From contig CM035807.1 of assembly GCA_020466095.1 (NCBI GenBank), positions 49,451,293 to 49,515,292 on the forward strand: a DNA stretch of 64,000 bases, given 5' to 3'. Below are positions 1 through 10,295 of this stretch, one piece after another; the first letter of the stretch is position 1, and every line of letters begins with the position of its first letter. The notes beneath the pieces are model-generated. The model was given only the letters and a program-made list of their open reading frames with translations, did not search any database and had not been told where the DNA came from. Both the position numbers and the translations under genes were made by a program. Source of the stretch: Chlorops oryzae. Its lineage: Eukaryota; Arthropoda; Insecta; Diptera; Chloropidae.

Positions 1-900
1 TATCCTTAATACTACTATTTGAGTGGCTGTTTTTATACTATTACATTACGTATCCGGGTACTAGGCTTAAAACTTATATTTGGATTTTGCTTTTAATGAC
101 CGATGTGCTTGTAAAGATAAAACCGAAAAGAACAATATAAGAAATTAAATATGACTTTTTAAATAAAACGTAGCTGTCCTACAGCTTGACTCAAAAACGA
201 AAATAATAATGTAAGAAAGTTAAAGGACTTAAAATAAACGTGGCTGTCCTACAGCTTGACTCAACCTACTCTACTTAACTATGACTCTGGGTGAGGTTCC
301 TCACTGCCTGATTTTCCAGTGACATCGCTGTGTTAAAAATAAGGCATTCCGTAAGGAGCTCTTCGCATGTAATTTCTGTAGAAAAATTCAGATTTTTCCC
401 ACTGGGACGTGTGAAATGAGAGACATAAAATTATGTATGGCGTGAACATCACCCCAGCGGGAAGTTATCTCATGCATGACAAAGTCACCAGTGATGACCG
501 ATGATAAATTGACATTTAGAGAGAAAAGAATGGCAACTCTGGTGCGATAGCGAACAGCTGTGCAATTTTAAGCACGCTTTTAATAGTAAACAATTTTGTT
601 AATAAAACAGTTTTTAATACACCTCAAAAGTATTTTATCAATCGCATAAATACAAACCCGCCATTCTCCATAAGGAATAAGTGGATTTCTACTAAAAAAA
701 AAACCTTGAACTGTTGTCAAAAAATATCGAAGTAAACTAAAATAAGCATTGCAAAAACAACAACAGAAGACGAGTTTTGGCGCCTGAATTTTTCCACATC
801 TATTTCACCCAACTCTTGTATGGAACATAACATTAAGCGCTCTTTGGGGCTTACATCTCCCGATTTTTCTGTACGAGGCACTCCGAAAAGATAATACACA
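1..900. other. No gene seen; AT-rich left flank
   Basis: No coding frame with a recognisable domain is present here. The only structure I can support is a 33-bp direct repeat at 161-193 and 231-263 (offset 70 bp), listed separately. The right part may belong to the 5' untranslated region of the non-LTR element that follows, but its 5' boundary cannot be placed without other copies. Confidence 0.5.
161..263. repeat. Two-copy direct repeat, 70-bp offset
   Basis: The segment with core CTGTCCTACAGCTTGACTCA occurs at 161-193 and again at 231-263 with only one or two differences. Nothing shows a function; it may be a remnant of a tandem array or of a retroelement 5' region. Confidence 0.75.
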
Positions 901-924
901 GAAAAATACAGCACTAAGCCAAAA

Positions 925-1731
925 GTGGCTAATGTTACCAATAGCTCGACAAACATGACCTCTATCGACGTTTCATCCAATCAACCTGATGTTTTCTCGT
1001 GGGCTATGTTTGATATGAAACTGAATCAATCTCTGGACTCCAAACTAACATCTATACTCGATGAAAAGCTCATGAATGTTGCAAAAAAGGAAGATCTGAA
1101 ACTGCTGCAGCATGAAATGGAAGTACTTCGAGAGCAAAACATGCAGCTCAAAACCGAATTAGTTCAGATACACGTAAGATTAAACGCTGTGGACAAATTA
1201 TGCCGCAACTCCAATCTGTTGGTCTCAGGCATATCCAGCAAAGATCCATCCGCTGCCATCGTTGAGTTCACTGACATAAACAACAGAATGCTACACACTA
1301 ACATAACTTTAAATAACTGCAAGAAAATCGCATCAGGCAGATTTTTTGTTTTCACTTTGCTGTCGCCCATGCAGGTGGAACTGGTCATGAAGGCCAGAAA
1401 GGCGCTTGAAGGCACTCATATCAATGTACAATACGACTTTACGCAGGAAGATCGCCAAAATCGGTGGAATCTACGTTCGCTAAGCAAACGCCTCAACGAT
1501 CACAATGGTATCAATGTACGTATGGGCACTCGCTCCATCTTTATCCAGGATAAACCGTTCTACTGGGAAAAAGGTAACTTTGTTCCATCATGTACAGCTG
1601 ACAAGAGCATGCTGGAGAATATTTTTAAAACTGTAAACATACATGATAAAATAGTCATTAAGTCAAAAAGATACTTAGTTCTGCAAACGTTTCTAATACG
1701 ACTAAATAACAACTGTCTGAGTGTCAGGTGA
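925..1731 (+). CDS. Non-LTR ORF1 (L1-type RNA-binding protein)
   Basis: This 268-codon open frame encodes a protein whose residues about 30-95 form a heptad-rich coiled coil (KKEDLKLLQHEMEVLREQNM region). A mixed alpha/beta part at about 95-220 looks like the RRM plus C-terminal domain of L1-type ORF1p (Transposase_22-like). In L1-type elements such proteins trimerise through the coiled coil and coat the element RNA with chaperone activity. The frame is uninterrupted, unlike the ORF2 that overlaps its last codons, so ORF1 decayed less. Because no Kozak or 5' boundary can be checked, the first ATG at 925 is taken as the start. Assignment to this ORF1 class rests on the fold pattern and position, not on an alignment. 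Confidence 0.7.
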   Translation: MANVTNSSTNMTSIDVSSNQPDVFSWAMFDMKLNQSLDSKLTSILDEKLMNVAKKEDLKLLQHEMEVLREQNMQLKTELVQIHVRLNAVDKLCRNSNLLVSGISSKDPSAAIVEFTDINNRMLHTNITLNNCKKIASGRFFVFTLLSPMQVELVMKARKALEGTHINVQYDFTQEDRQNRWNLRSLSKRLNDHNGINVRMGTRSIFIQDKPFYWEKGNFVPSCTADKSMLENIFKTVNIHDKIVIKSKRYLVLQTFLIRLNNNCLSVR

Positions 1732-4700
1732 TCTCTTATAATGTATTAAATCTTACAAGCAAACTAAAAGTCCCTACTTTTTTCACATACGTAAACAAAT
1801 TTGACATTTCCTTTTTATTTGAAACACATACAGAAACAGAAAAGCAACAAAATTTTACTCGTTTTTTCGAAGATTATAATCTGTGTTGGATGAGTGCAAC
1901 CAGAACATCTAATTCGGGCAGAGCATGTGGGGGATGTCTATATGGGTATAGAAAAAGTCTGAGGCGTAAACTCAAAATTGATTTTAAGTACATTAATCAA
2001 AATATAATTCTCGAAATTAAATTTAAATCTTAAACTAAAATTTTCGTGCCACGTAATCTAAACTGCATGAAATGGCACCAAGAATTTTCCTGTTTCAGGG
2101 ATTTCCTGCAAGATCTAAAGCCCGCCTCTTTCGTTATACTAGGAGACCTAAACGCTCGAATTGCTAACGAACAAACTCTAGATAAGAATTTGATTGCTAG
2201 TTACACTAGTCTCAAGCTCATTCGGGAATCAAAAGATAGGTTCTAGGATACTAAGGGTAGGAAACTGCTTGAGTTGGCTGAACTCTTAGGTGGTGTTGTA
2301 CTAAACGGCAGACACATAAACGATTCTCACAGAGAGTTTACATATCTTGGCCCTACAGGAAGTTCAGTAATTGATTACTGCATCTGCTCCTTCAATGTAC
2401 TCAACCGCATAACGGACTTCACAATTGCCACGAAAGCATACTCCGATCATATGCCTTTAACTTTTAATTTTTAAATTGAAGAAGATGAAGAATCATCGAA
2501 AATACCTTTGCTCCCTTCTAAACTGCACTGGAAACAAAACATGATAGACAAATATACAAACCGACTCCAGGGTAGAGATTTTTCTTTTACTAACCTAGAC
2601 ATAGATAAAAAAATCGAAATGCTAATAAAAATATCGAGATCTCAGCTAAATGTATGCAAGGTAAAAAATTTTTTGTTGCCAAAAAGCCTTGGTTCGATTG
2701 TACTTGCAATAACGCGCGAAAAAAATGATGTTGCTATTAAATAAAGTTAGGAAGTATAACCTGGATATTTTTAGAACAGAATACAAAAAATCGAGAAAAA
2801 AATTTGCTGAAATCTGCGAACGAAAAAAGATGGAATGGAAAATCAGGAATATCCAGAAACTGAATACAGTTCGAAACTCTTCTGATTGGTGGAAAATAGC
2901 GAATTCACTAAAATAGCACGAAAAAAATAGTAACAGCCAACTGTTAGTAAATGACTTTTTTCCACACTTCAAAGCACTTTTAACTAGGCCCACGGCAATA
3001 AATATCCCACTCACGTTTGCAGATATAATCGACCCATTTCTGGACTTCCCTTTCCAAATTTACGAGCTGAAAATTGCGCTTGAAAACGCCAAATCAAGGA
3101 AAGCTCCGGATAGAATTTCTAGTGAATTCTATAAAAACGCTCCGATCCACTTCTTGGAAAAATTACTTGCAGTCTTCAATCAAATTTTCTTGCAAAACGA
3201 GATACCCAATAGTTTCAAAAAGCGATTCTTATTCCGCTGCTCAAAAAGGGGGACCCAAACCATGTAGAAAGCTACAGAGGGCTCTCACTTTTAAACGTCT
3301 CCTACAAATTATTTACAGGCTTGCTCCTCAACCGCATAAACGCTTTTATTCACTGTAAAAGCATCCTCTCGAAGTATCAAGCTGGTTTTCGCAAATCCGA
3401 TTCCACGATAGACAATCTTTTTAACCTTACTAGCATAATTAACTTAGCTTTCAATAAAAAACAAAAGTTCTTCGCCTTCCTCGTGGATCTAAAGAGTGCT
3501 TTCGATCTCATCCCTCGTGACCTACTGTTATTCAAACTATCGCTATCAGGTTTATCTAAAAAAAATCCTTCAAATTCTAACGCTGCTATATGCCAATACT
3601 ACTAGTCAAATATGGGACGGCTCCTCATTATCCGAAGAGATTGCAGTGACAGGAGGTGTTAGACAAGGATGCCTGCTTAGCCCAATTAAGTTTTCACTAT
3701 ATGTAAATGACTTACCAGAGTACCTATCAGGGGGAATAAAAATTGCGGAGACATATATCAAAATCCTTATGTATGCAGATGACATGGCCCTGTTATCAGA
3801 CTCAGTCGCTGGTCTACAGTCGATGATCATCTCGCTGCACACATATCTACATACTTGGAAATTGATGCTCAACATCGACAAATCAAAAATCGTTGTTTTC
3901 AGAGAAAGACCAGGCAATTGTATTCACCACCGTTGGCAGTATGGCAATGCAAATATTGAAGTGGTAAATGAATATAAATACCTGAGATTGCTTCTGACTC
4001 GCAACCTCTCGTTTAAAAAGCACATAAATTTAAAACTTCAAACGGCACGATTTTCAATGAACTCTAGCTGGGGCAAATATATTATACATCAGTCGATTTC
4101 CTTTTCAAATAAAGTGCAGATTTTAGCCGCTGCGTCGAGATCTATTTTGTGCTATGGTGCCGAAATTTTTAGCCACAAGCCCTATGATGCATGTGAAAAA
4201 CTGTTGCGTGATTTTGTGAAAAAAGTTTTTAGTCAACCTAGCACAACTCCCAACTACATGGTATATCTTGAAACCGGTATGATCTCGCTGTTTTTGTTTA
4301 CCCTGAAAATCCACTTCGACTATATATATAAAATAGCCACAATGCCTGCTGCCAGACTGCCACTATTACTTGCAAATGAAACATTAAAATATAAGATCTC
4401 TTGGGCCAAAGAATGGTATGAACTGTGTGAAAAATTCGAAATTAACTTTTTTAACAGTTTAAATGATTCCGAGTCTATTAAACGTTGTCACCTGGCACTC
4501 CTCGAAAAAATAGAACTAGAACAAAGACGTGGCTATATGAATCGTGCCACAAATAGGCTGTTTCACGATATGTATCCCTCACTTAGTTTCACTGGACTAA
4601 ACTGTATAACGAACCTCGCAGATTCCAAACATAGCTCTCTGATCATGAAAGCTAGAGGCGGTCTCCTTAATATCAACGCTAGGGCCTTTAAAGCAAACAC

Positions 4701-4901
4701 AACAGGCATTTGTACTTTATGCAATTTAGACGCAGCCAAAAACACTTACCATCTCATTGGCGTATGCCTCATGTACAAAAAAAAAAAACGCGCGAAAGAC
4801 TTTTAGGCCATGAGACACTCTCCACAGCTCAGGTCATAGAAATTTTAAACGGTAAAAACTTCCAAGCTCTTGGACATTTTATAGAGACATCACTTAAATA
4901 A
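1728..4901 (+). pseudogene. Non-LTR ORF2 (endonuclease/reverse transcriptase), broken
   Basis: The open frame starts as ISYNVLNL at 1731, typical of an exonuclease-endonuclease-phosphatase domain. It overlaps the ORF1 stop in another frame (AGGTGATC at 1726-1733). Endonuclease motifs follow in pieces: GDLNARI near 2140 and YSDHMPL near 2450. Reverse transcriptase motifs are AGFRKSDST (about 3380), FLVDLKSAFDLIPRD (about 3490, first catalytic Asp), GVRQGCLLSP (about 3655), YADDMALLS (about 3770, catalytic pair) and LNIDKSK (about 3870). A C-terminal CTLCN...H...C motif sits near 4717-4760. At least six stops or frameshifts break it, one in the A-run near 4780, after which the true C-terminus continues in another frame to a stop at 4901. 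It cannot be active as it stands. Confidence 0.85.
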
Positions 4902-6130
4902 AGAAAAGTTATCATAACCGAATTTTATTAGTTTGGCCTAGCCCTGCGTAGAAACCATATACACACTATAAATACATCTACTATTTCTCGTGCTTACTCT
5001 AACAACGTAGAGAAAAAAAAGTTATTGTAAATAATTAGGTATTAATAATATATTGTATAGAATAAACTTATTGTAAATAGCCATCCTGACACTCACATCC
5101 AAAGTATTGTCAGTTCTTTTATTATGTATAGCACCTAGCTTTTAAGAAGAACTGTTCCAAATGAATTAAAATAAATATTAGTACTACTACTACTACTAGA
5201 GAAAAAAGAGCCATGTGCTGCTCTCATATACTTTTTTCGACATCGCAGCCCCTAGCATGACATAGTCACCGGTGAATTCATTGTACCACTCCTGTTCAAA
5301 TGTCAAACAATGTCTCATATGAATTATCATGCAAACCGGTGCGGGACATTTCCCCCTGAGACTGTACTATACATAGGTTTTACGAGCGTTTGAGCCGTGC
5401 GCAGAAGCCCGCATAGCGACATTCCAGTTGTTCTAAGTAAAGATAAAAGTGTTACCGATATATCTGCTTCCAGATCATCTTCTCAAATTGATATTTTTGA
5501 TACTTGGTAATTTCGCTCATTTATAACTGTTATATCGATATCTGAAAGAGAAGCATTCCATACTCACTATATCGAAAGAGAGAGAAACTGTTACAAGCAG
5601 ATACCAGTGAAAGCAAGAAAACGAAATTGTGTATATGGATAAATCGATGCAGGTCTTTAATATGTACGTTTTGATGTATCATTGATCTTTAAGTCGTTTT
5701 GAGCTCATCCCAGACTGTTTAAATTTTTTACTGTAATAAATTGTATTCTAAAACCACAAAAAAATTTGAAAATTATCAGTTTTACTTTAAACCTTAACGC
5801 TCGTTTTGCTTTGCAATTAAAACTTTTCGTTATATCCTTGCAAAATGTTAAAATTGTCTGTGCAGCTTAGCCATATTGAAGCAAATACACAAGACAAGAG
5901 TTGACATAAGAATTTCAACATATAATTAGTTACAATATTTATCCCCAAATAATATTTAAAAAATTTGCAGCCATAAATACTCGTACTGTCTGGGGATAAA
6001 TGTAAAAGTATTTTTGAACACTTTGTGAATTACTTAATTAAAAGTTTTTATTTAGTTTGCCCTGTTTGTTCGTATTTTGGGATCAATTTTATAATAGGAA
6101 TTTTACCCCCTATTATTGGCGGCAACTCAG
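4902..6130. other. 3' end of non-LTR element, then unassigned repeat DNA
   Basis: To about 5200 this is the 3' tail of the non-LTR element. At 5207-5255 there is a stretch closely similar to 57195-57245 (both contain AATACTTTTTTCG-like sequence beside an inverted CATGTGCTGCTC/GCAGCTCTC pair), so it is a dispersed repeat. From 5260 to 6130 I see no coding frame, TIR or RNA gene. Confidence 0.5.
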
Positions 6131-6660
6131 CACACACCCTAAGTTCTGATTACAATACAATGAAATAAATACTGTTCGATGCTAAATCCAAAATGGCCGT
6201 CGCTAGCTTGCCATTTTCATATATTATATTTCATCAAATCTAGTAACTGAAATTTGACCCTCTTCATGTTGACGAATTCATCTGAAACTTGGTATACACC
6301 TAAAGTTTTGACGACAATACAACTTAATAAGTTCTGTTCGATGCTTAAACCGAGATGGCTACCGCTTGCTTGGCATTTTCATATATTTCATGAAATCTTG
6401 TAACTGAAATTTGTAACCCTCCCTCTTGGCGGATTGATCTGAAACTTAGTACACACTTTTCGTTCTGATGACAATACAATTAAATATATTCTGTTTGATG
6501 CTTACACCAAAATGGCCGCCACTGGCTTGCCATATTTATATATTTAGATCAAACCTAGTGACTTAAATTTAGCCATCACCTTCCTTTTGACTAATTGATT
6601 TGAAATCTTGTACGCACCTTAAGTTCTGCTGAAAATAATTTAAATTAATTTCTATGCCAT
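6131..6660. repeat. Degenerate tandem repeat, unit about 160 bp
   Basis: Three full diverged units and part of a fourth begin near 6133, 6295, 6452 and 6612 (spacing 157-162 bp). Each unit carries in order a CACCTTAAGTTCTG-like start, GACAATACAA, TCTGTTYGATGCTTA, AAATGGCCG, CTTGCCATTTTCATATATT, a GTAACTGAAATTT segment and ATCTGAAACTTGGTA. Fly intergenic DNA often holds such blocks. No coding capacity is evident. Confidence 0.8.
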
Positions 6661-6888
6661 TGATAATCCAAGTTTTGCGCCGCAATAGAATTGCGTTTTA
6701 CAAATTTTGTCACGACTTGCTCAATATATGGGTATCAAAAGAAACAAGCCCAAGCTTATAGAACGGAGTTCGCTATAAACTAAATAAAAATCAAGGATGG
6801 CCGCCAACAAAATGGTCAGTTACATATTTTCTTACAACCCCCTCAATATGAGTATCAAATAAAAGATATTGAGTAGTCGAAACTTTTA

Positions 6889-7045
6889 CACTGTGGTAGT
6901 CGAAAAAAAAGACAAGGCCGGTGACAACGGTTTCCCCCTATATCGGGAACGGGGAATCGAACTGCATCATTAGTTTTTTGGGTTATCTGTAAGCCTTCAT
7001 GCAAACAATTTTTTAAAAGTTTTTTTTGGCCACTTTTTGGCCCAT
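6889..7045 (+). repeat. Dispersed repeat, copy A (partner at 14854-15015)
   Basis: The block beginning ACACTGTGGTAG and ending CCACTTTTTGGCCCATATC is repeated in the same orientation at 14854-15015, with point differences and small indels. The pair lies on either side of the Harbinger element about 8 kb apart. The element family is unknown; neither TIRs nor a coding frame were found. Confidence 0.8.
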
Positions 7046-7499
7046 ATCAATAATTAAGTTGAAGTTGGGTATTCTAAACGATACGCCAAGTAATTCTTCC
7101 AAAAACAATGTAATGATAAAATGGAGCGTAAGGGAGCTATACGCGTTTAAAAGTGCAAAAAATTCAAGTTTCTTGCGAGATAATTTCTTGTATACTCTCA
7201 CCCCTCTTATTCATAATCTAATTTTAAATTTAAAACATTGTTTAAATGTCAAATGTCCATACAAAAATTGAATTTAAATAATGTTTTAAATTTTAAATTT
7301 GACTATGAACAAGGGGGTTAGGATGTGCCTAAAGCATATATTCGTGCCTTAAAATTTCAACCTATTTAATAACTTACTTTTAGGAGTAAAGAAAAATATT
7401 TAAATAAATATTTTTCAACTTACCTCATTTCCTTATTCCTCGCTTATTCTACTGGAGCAAAAACGAAAGCAAAGAGAATAATAGATATTAATTTTTTAA

Positions 7500-8100
7500 A
7501 AAGCAAGTATTTTGACTAACATTGAACCGAGGTCTCTGGGTAAACGGAAAAATTTTTGCCATCAAAATCATTTTTTTAACGGTTGCGCTACGCAACCGGT
7601 ATTTCGTGCTTACTTGCTTCGACTGTGCAGGAACTCGCCCACCTCCTGCATCAGCTCCCGAATCATGGCCATGTCTCTTGGTCTTCGGGCCGGCCAGTCT
7701 TCGCCTCAAGGATGGGCCAAGGGTGATGCTACTATTTGTACCGGCGAGTGTGCCCAGCGAACCCTGCGACGGCCCCCATCGCGTTCCCGACGTCGGCACA
7801 TCGATGGCGAGCGGCGCCTCTGGACGTTGGAGCGGCCACGACAGCAAATTTCATTGTGACCTTCTGGTGGACGGCGGTGGCTCCTCCTTGGAAGGGGTTC
7901 TTCGGAATGGTGGCGTGGTGGCGTCGCCGAGAACGGCATCGACGCCATGGTGCAGTAGGGAGAGATTCTCGGGCCCTTTGGGGTCGCCACAGGCTTGATT
8001 CGTCGGGTGGGCTTTTCTCCACTCAAATGAGGGCAGCTAAGCATCCATGATGACGACCAAATCGTCAACCTTCAAATTGGGCACCTTCCATTTGTCCCTC
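7500..8100 (-). other. GC-rich segment adjoining BEL/Pao fragment
   Basis: Base composition is clearly higher in G+C than in surrounding DNA. On the minus strand it follows directly on the BEL/Pao DUF5641-like sequence (KWKVPNLKVDDLVVIMDA near 8020-8095, then a stop). It then diverges from what that domain should contain after an FEWRK-like motif. A comparable GC-rich block adjoins the second BEL/Pao fragment at 60740-61690. It may be retroelement 3' coding or LTR sequence; the open frames in it look like composition artefacts and are not called. Confidence 0.4.
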
Positions 8101-8478
8101 TTAAGTAAATTTAAAGAGATATTCCATTTTCCACAGTTGAGCGAAGCGATGATGTAGAATTTTTACTTTCTCGCATCGCGAAGTGAGCGGAAAATCAGCA
8201 TGTGAATCTTTGGGCCAAGCGGTGAGTGGAGCTCTTCGGAGGAAGTGCCCGGGTGTCAGTGCTAATAGGTCGGAAGGATCATCCGACATCGGCGTGAGAG
8301 GACGCGAGTTCGAGACTCCTTCAATTCGTGCTAGCAATGTGGCGAAATCTTCAAACGATAATTTTTTCCAACCAGCCACCTTGACGAAGTGGATCCTGAA
8401 GCTTTTGACCGCCGCCTCCCAAAATCCACCCATACATATTATAAAAATTTGCTGATACTTCGGCTTTTCTACATCCAA
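8020..8478 (-). pseudogene. BEL/Pao polyprotein fragment: integrase C-terminal region
   Basis: Read on the minus strand, the protein has MGGFWEAAVKSF, then FEDFATLLARIEGVSNSRP, then DDPSDLLALTPGHFLR. Together these mark the end of the integrase core and the following linker in BEL/Pao retrotransposons. After a stop near 8101 the frame goes on with a KWKVPNLKVDDLVVI motif, the start of the DUF5641 domain at the polyprotein C-terminus. The glutamate of the GG(F/L)WE motif corresponds to the region just after the catalytic DDE core. No protease, RT or LTR is seen next to it, so this is a truncated relic. Confidence 0.85.
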
Positions 8479-8487
8479 ATTTTCACC

Positions 8488-8760
8488 GATTTCTGTAGCC
8501 TCCTAAGCGTTTTATGGGGAAAAAACGTTTTGGGTTGTACGGGGGGTGGGTGGTGGGCGTGTCCAAGTTTAATAAAATTTCGGTGGTGCTTTGGCTTTGC
8601 TATAACTAAACTTTGTGCAAAATTTCGTTGATTTCTGTAGCCGCCAACGTGTTTTACAGGGAAAAAAACTTTTGGGTTGTATGGGGGCTGGGTGGTGGGC
8701 GTGTCGGATTTTAATGAAACCTTACATTTTTCTTAATTATGCAAAAAAAAGACTCGGTGC
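8488..8760. repeat. Two-copy tandem repeat, 142-bp offset
   Basis: The segment starting GATTTCTGTAGCC at 8488 recurs at 8630. Each copy continues with GGGAAAAAA, TTTTGGGTTGTA and GGGTGGTGGGCGTGTC. The two units are diverged. A GGGCGTG-containing sequence of this style is common in fly mobile-element relics, but I cannot assign it to a family. Confidence 0.75.
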
Positions 8761-9023
8761 CAAGTTTCATTATTCTTGGAGCACTCCTTCTACTTTTTGC
8801 CAAGAAATGTATGAAGCCTAACCACTGTGCGTCATGCCGTATGTTTGTGTGAATAGTACTCTAATCACTTGTTACATCGGATTTGCCTTAGCTCTCGTGT
8901 TTATGCACAAACTTTACCGCGAGTTGAATTTTCTACCCAGTTTATGTAAATGTGCATATGGGCATTTTCGCAGGTCCTGAACGTACGTTCGTATGTTTTT
9001 GATGTAAAAAAAAAAAAAACATA

Positions 9024-9052
9024 GGGCCAATATTACCAAGCATATTTAAAAA
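9024..9052 (+). repeat. Harbinger left terminal inverted repeat
   Basis: These 29 bases, beginning GGGCCAATATTACCAAGCAT, are identical to the reverse complement of 14349-14377. ATA lies immediately outside on both sides and is the likely target-site duplication. Confidence 0.95.
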
Positions 9053-9194
9053 CATTTTAAGATTAAAGTAAAGCTTTTTATTTTAAGTTTCATTTTCAAT
9101 ATGCAACTTTTTTAAGTATAGCAAAATGTGGCAGCACGCTCCACTGTAAGGGCTGTCTGTCTAATTAACAGCTGGTTAAAATAATATTTTTAAC

Positions 9195-10154
9195 ATGGAG
9201 TCGTGCTCGCGAAATTTTTCATCGAATGAAATTCAACTTTTGCTAAGCCTTGTAAATAAAAGAAAACATATTTTGGAAAACAAATCGACTGACAAATATC
9301 GCCCAGAACAAAAGGAACGGGTGTGGAAGGAAATAGAGCAGGATTTCAACACTAGCATTGAGCAGGAGTTCCGGTCCTACAAAGTTTTAAGGACAAAATA
9401 CATAAACTTAAAAACAAACTTGAAAAAAAGAGCTGCGGAAAGCAAGCGGTCCTTGTATGCTACTAGAGGAGGACCAGCAATAGCGCATTCCAACAACGAG
9501 TTCGATGCATTACTTAGTGGTATTGTCTCCGATACGAATTTGAATGGAATGCAATCGGTATACGACAATGACAAATTAAGCAACTTCGAAGGTGTTTGCA
9601 AAATGTGAAATCATTTTCATTAATTATAAAGATTTATTTCATAATTAGAGTACTTAGATGATGAATATTTTGAAAATATTTCTCCAAAACATAAGCAAGC
9701 CTGATTGGATCACTCGACTGTCAATGAAGGTGTGTACATTAAAATATATTAAATTTTTTCGATAATGCAACACCTTTTTATTGGAAACAAAAACTCACTT
9801 CATATCTGTATATTTACAGAAATATGGTCTGACACAGAAGCAGCGGCTTGGTCGAAGTACACTCCAAAAGACCTCAAAGGTCAGAAAAATAAAAAGTTGA
9901 GTTCTGGCTTTAAAACTGAAAAATCAACAAGTTGGACCAAACTAGCTGAAACGAAGGCGAAGTGGTCGGAAGAAAAGCTCAGCCAGGAAGTCGCTTCTTC
10001 GAAAACCGAACATGAACTTAAAATTGAACACATGACAAAAATGCAAAATGTAGAGTTGGAACTGCAGGAGCTGAAAAAACAACAAATGGTTGAAAAGCAT
10101 GACTTAGAAATGGAGATCCTTCGGGCGAAACTAAACAGAACCTATAACAGATAA
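9195..10154 (+). pseudogene. Harbinger Myb/SANT-like protein, three exons, one stop
   Basis: Harbinger elements encode a small Myb-like protein that helps the transposase enter the nucleus and bind TIRs. Exon 1 (9195 to about 9589) begins MESCSRNFSSNEIQLLLSLV and holds a helix-turn-helix of the MADF/zeste-like Myb type (Trp in RVWKEIEQDFN, then YKVLRTKYINLK). A GAAG/GTGTTT donor and an ATTAG acceptor near 9647 lead to a short exon 2 (EYLDDEYFENISP), which ends near 9730 at a GTGTGT donor. Exon 3 starts after TTTACAG at about 9820 and encodes a Lys/Glu-rich coiled coil to the stop at 10154. A TGA in exon 2 (near 9703) breaks the frame; the surrounding codons fit a CGA-to-TGA change. The exon model is inferred from splice consensus and frame continuity. 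Confidence 0.75.
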
Positions 10155-10295
10155 AACTATGTTTTTCACTGATTTGGACTACACATTGTAAACGAGGCTG
10201 TGAAAAAGTCGAATCAGCCACTTAAGCTGCGCGTTGTTGGGTACACTTTAACCAATTAAAGCTGTTGGTTTTTTTCTCTGAGTACATATGTATAT

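Larger units (their letters stand above)
900..5203 (+). mobile_element. Decayed non-LTR retrotransposon (APE type), plus strand
   Basis: Two overlapping reading frames in the order ORF1 then endonuclease/reverse transcriptase are followed by about 300 bp of 3' sequence ending in a short TAC repeat run (5181-5199). There is no LTR, which fits a LINE-like element. ORF1 has a coiled coil and no visible CCHC knuckle, and ORF2 has a C-terminal Cys/His motif but no obvious RNase H. That argues against a typical I-clade element. I cannot name the clade from sequence alone. No target-site duplication was found; the ends are approximate. Confidence 0.85.

Noticed and set aside
7512..8068. Several long frames in GC-rich DNA
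   Set aside because: High G+C lowers stop frequency; frames overlap on both strands with Arg/Pro/Ser-rich composition and no motif.
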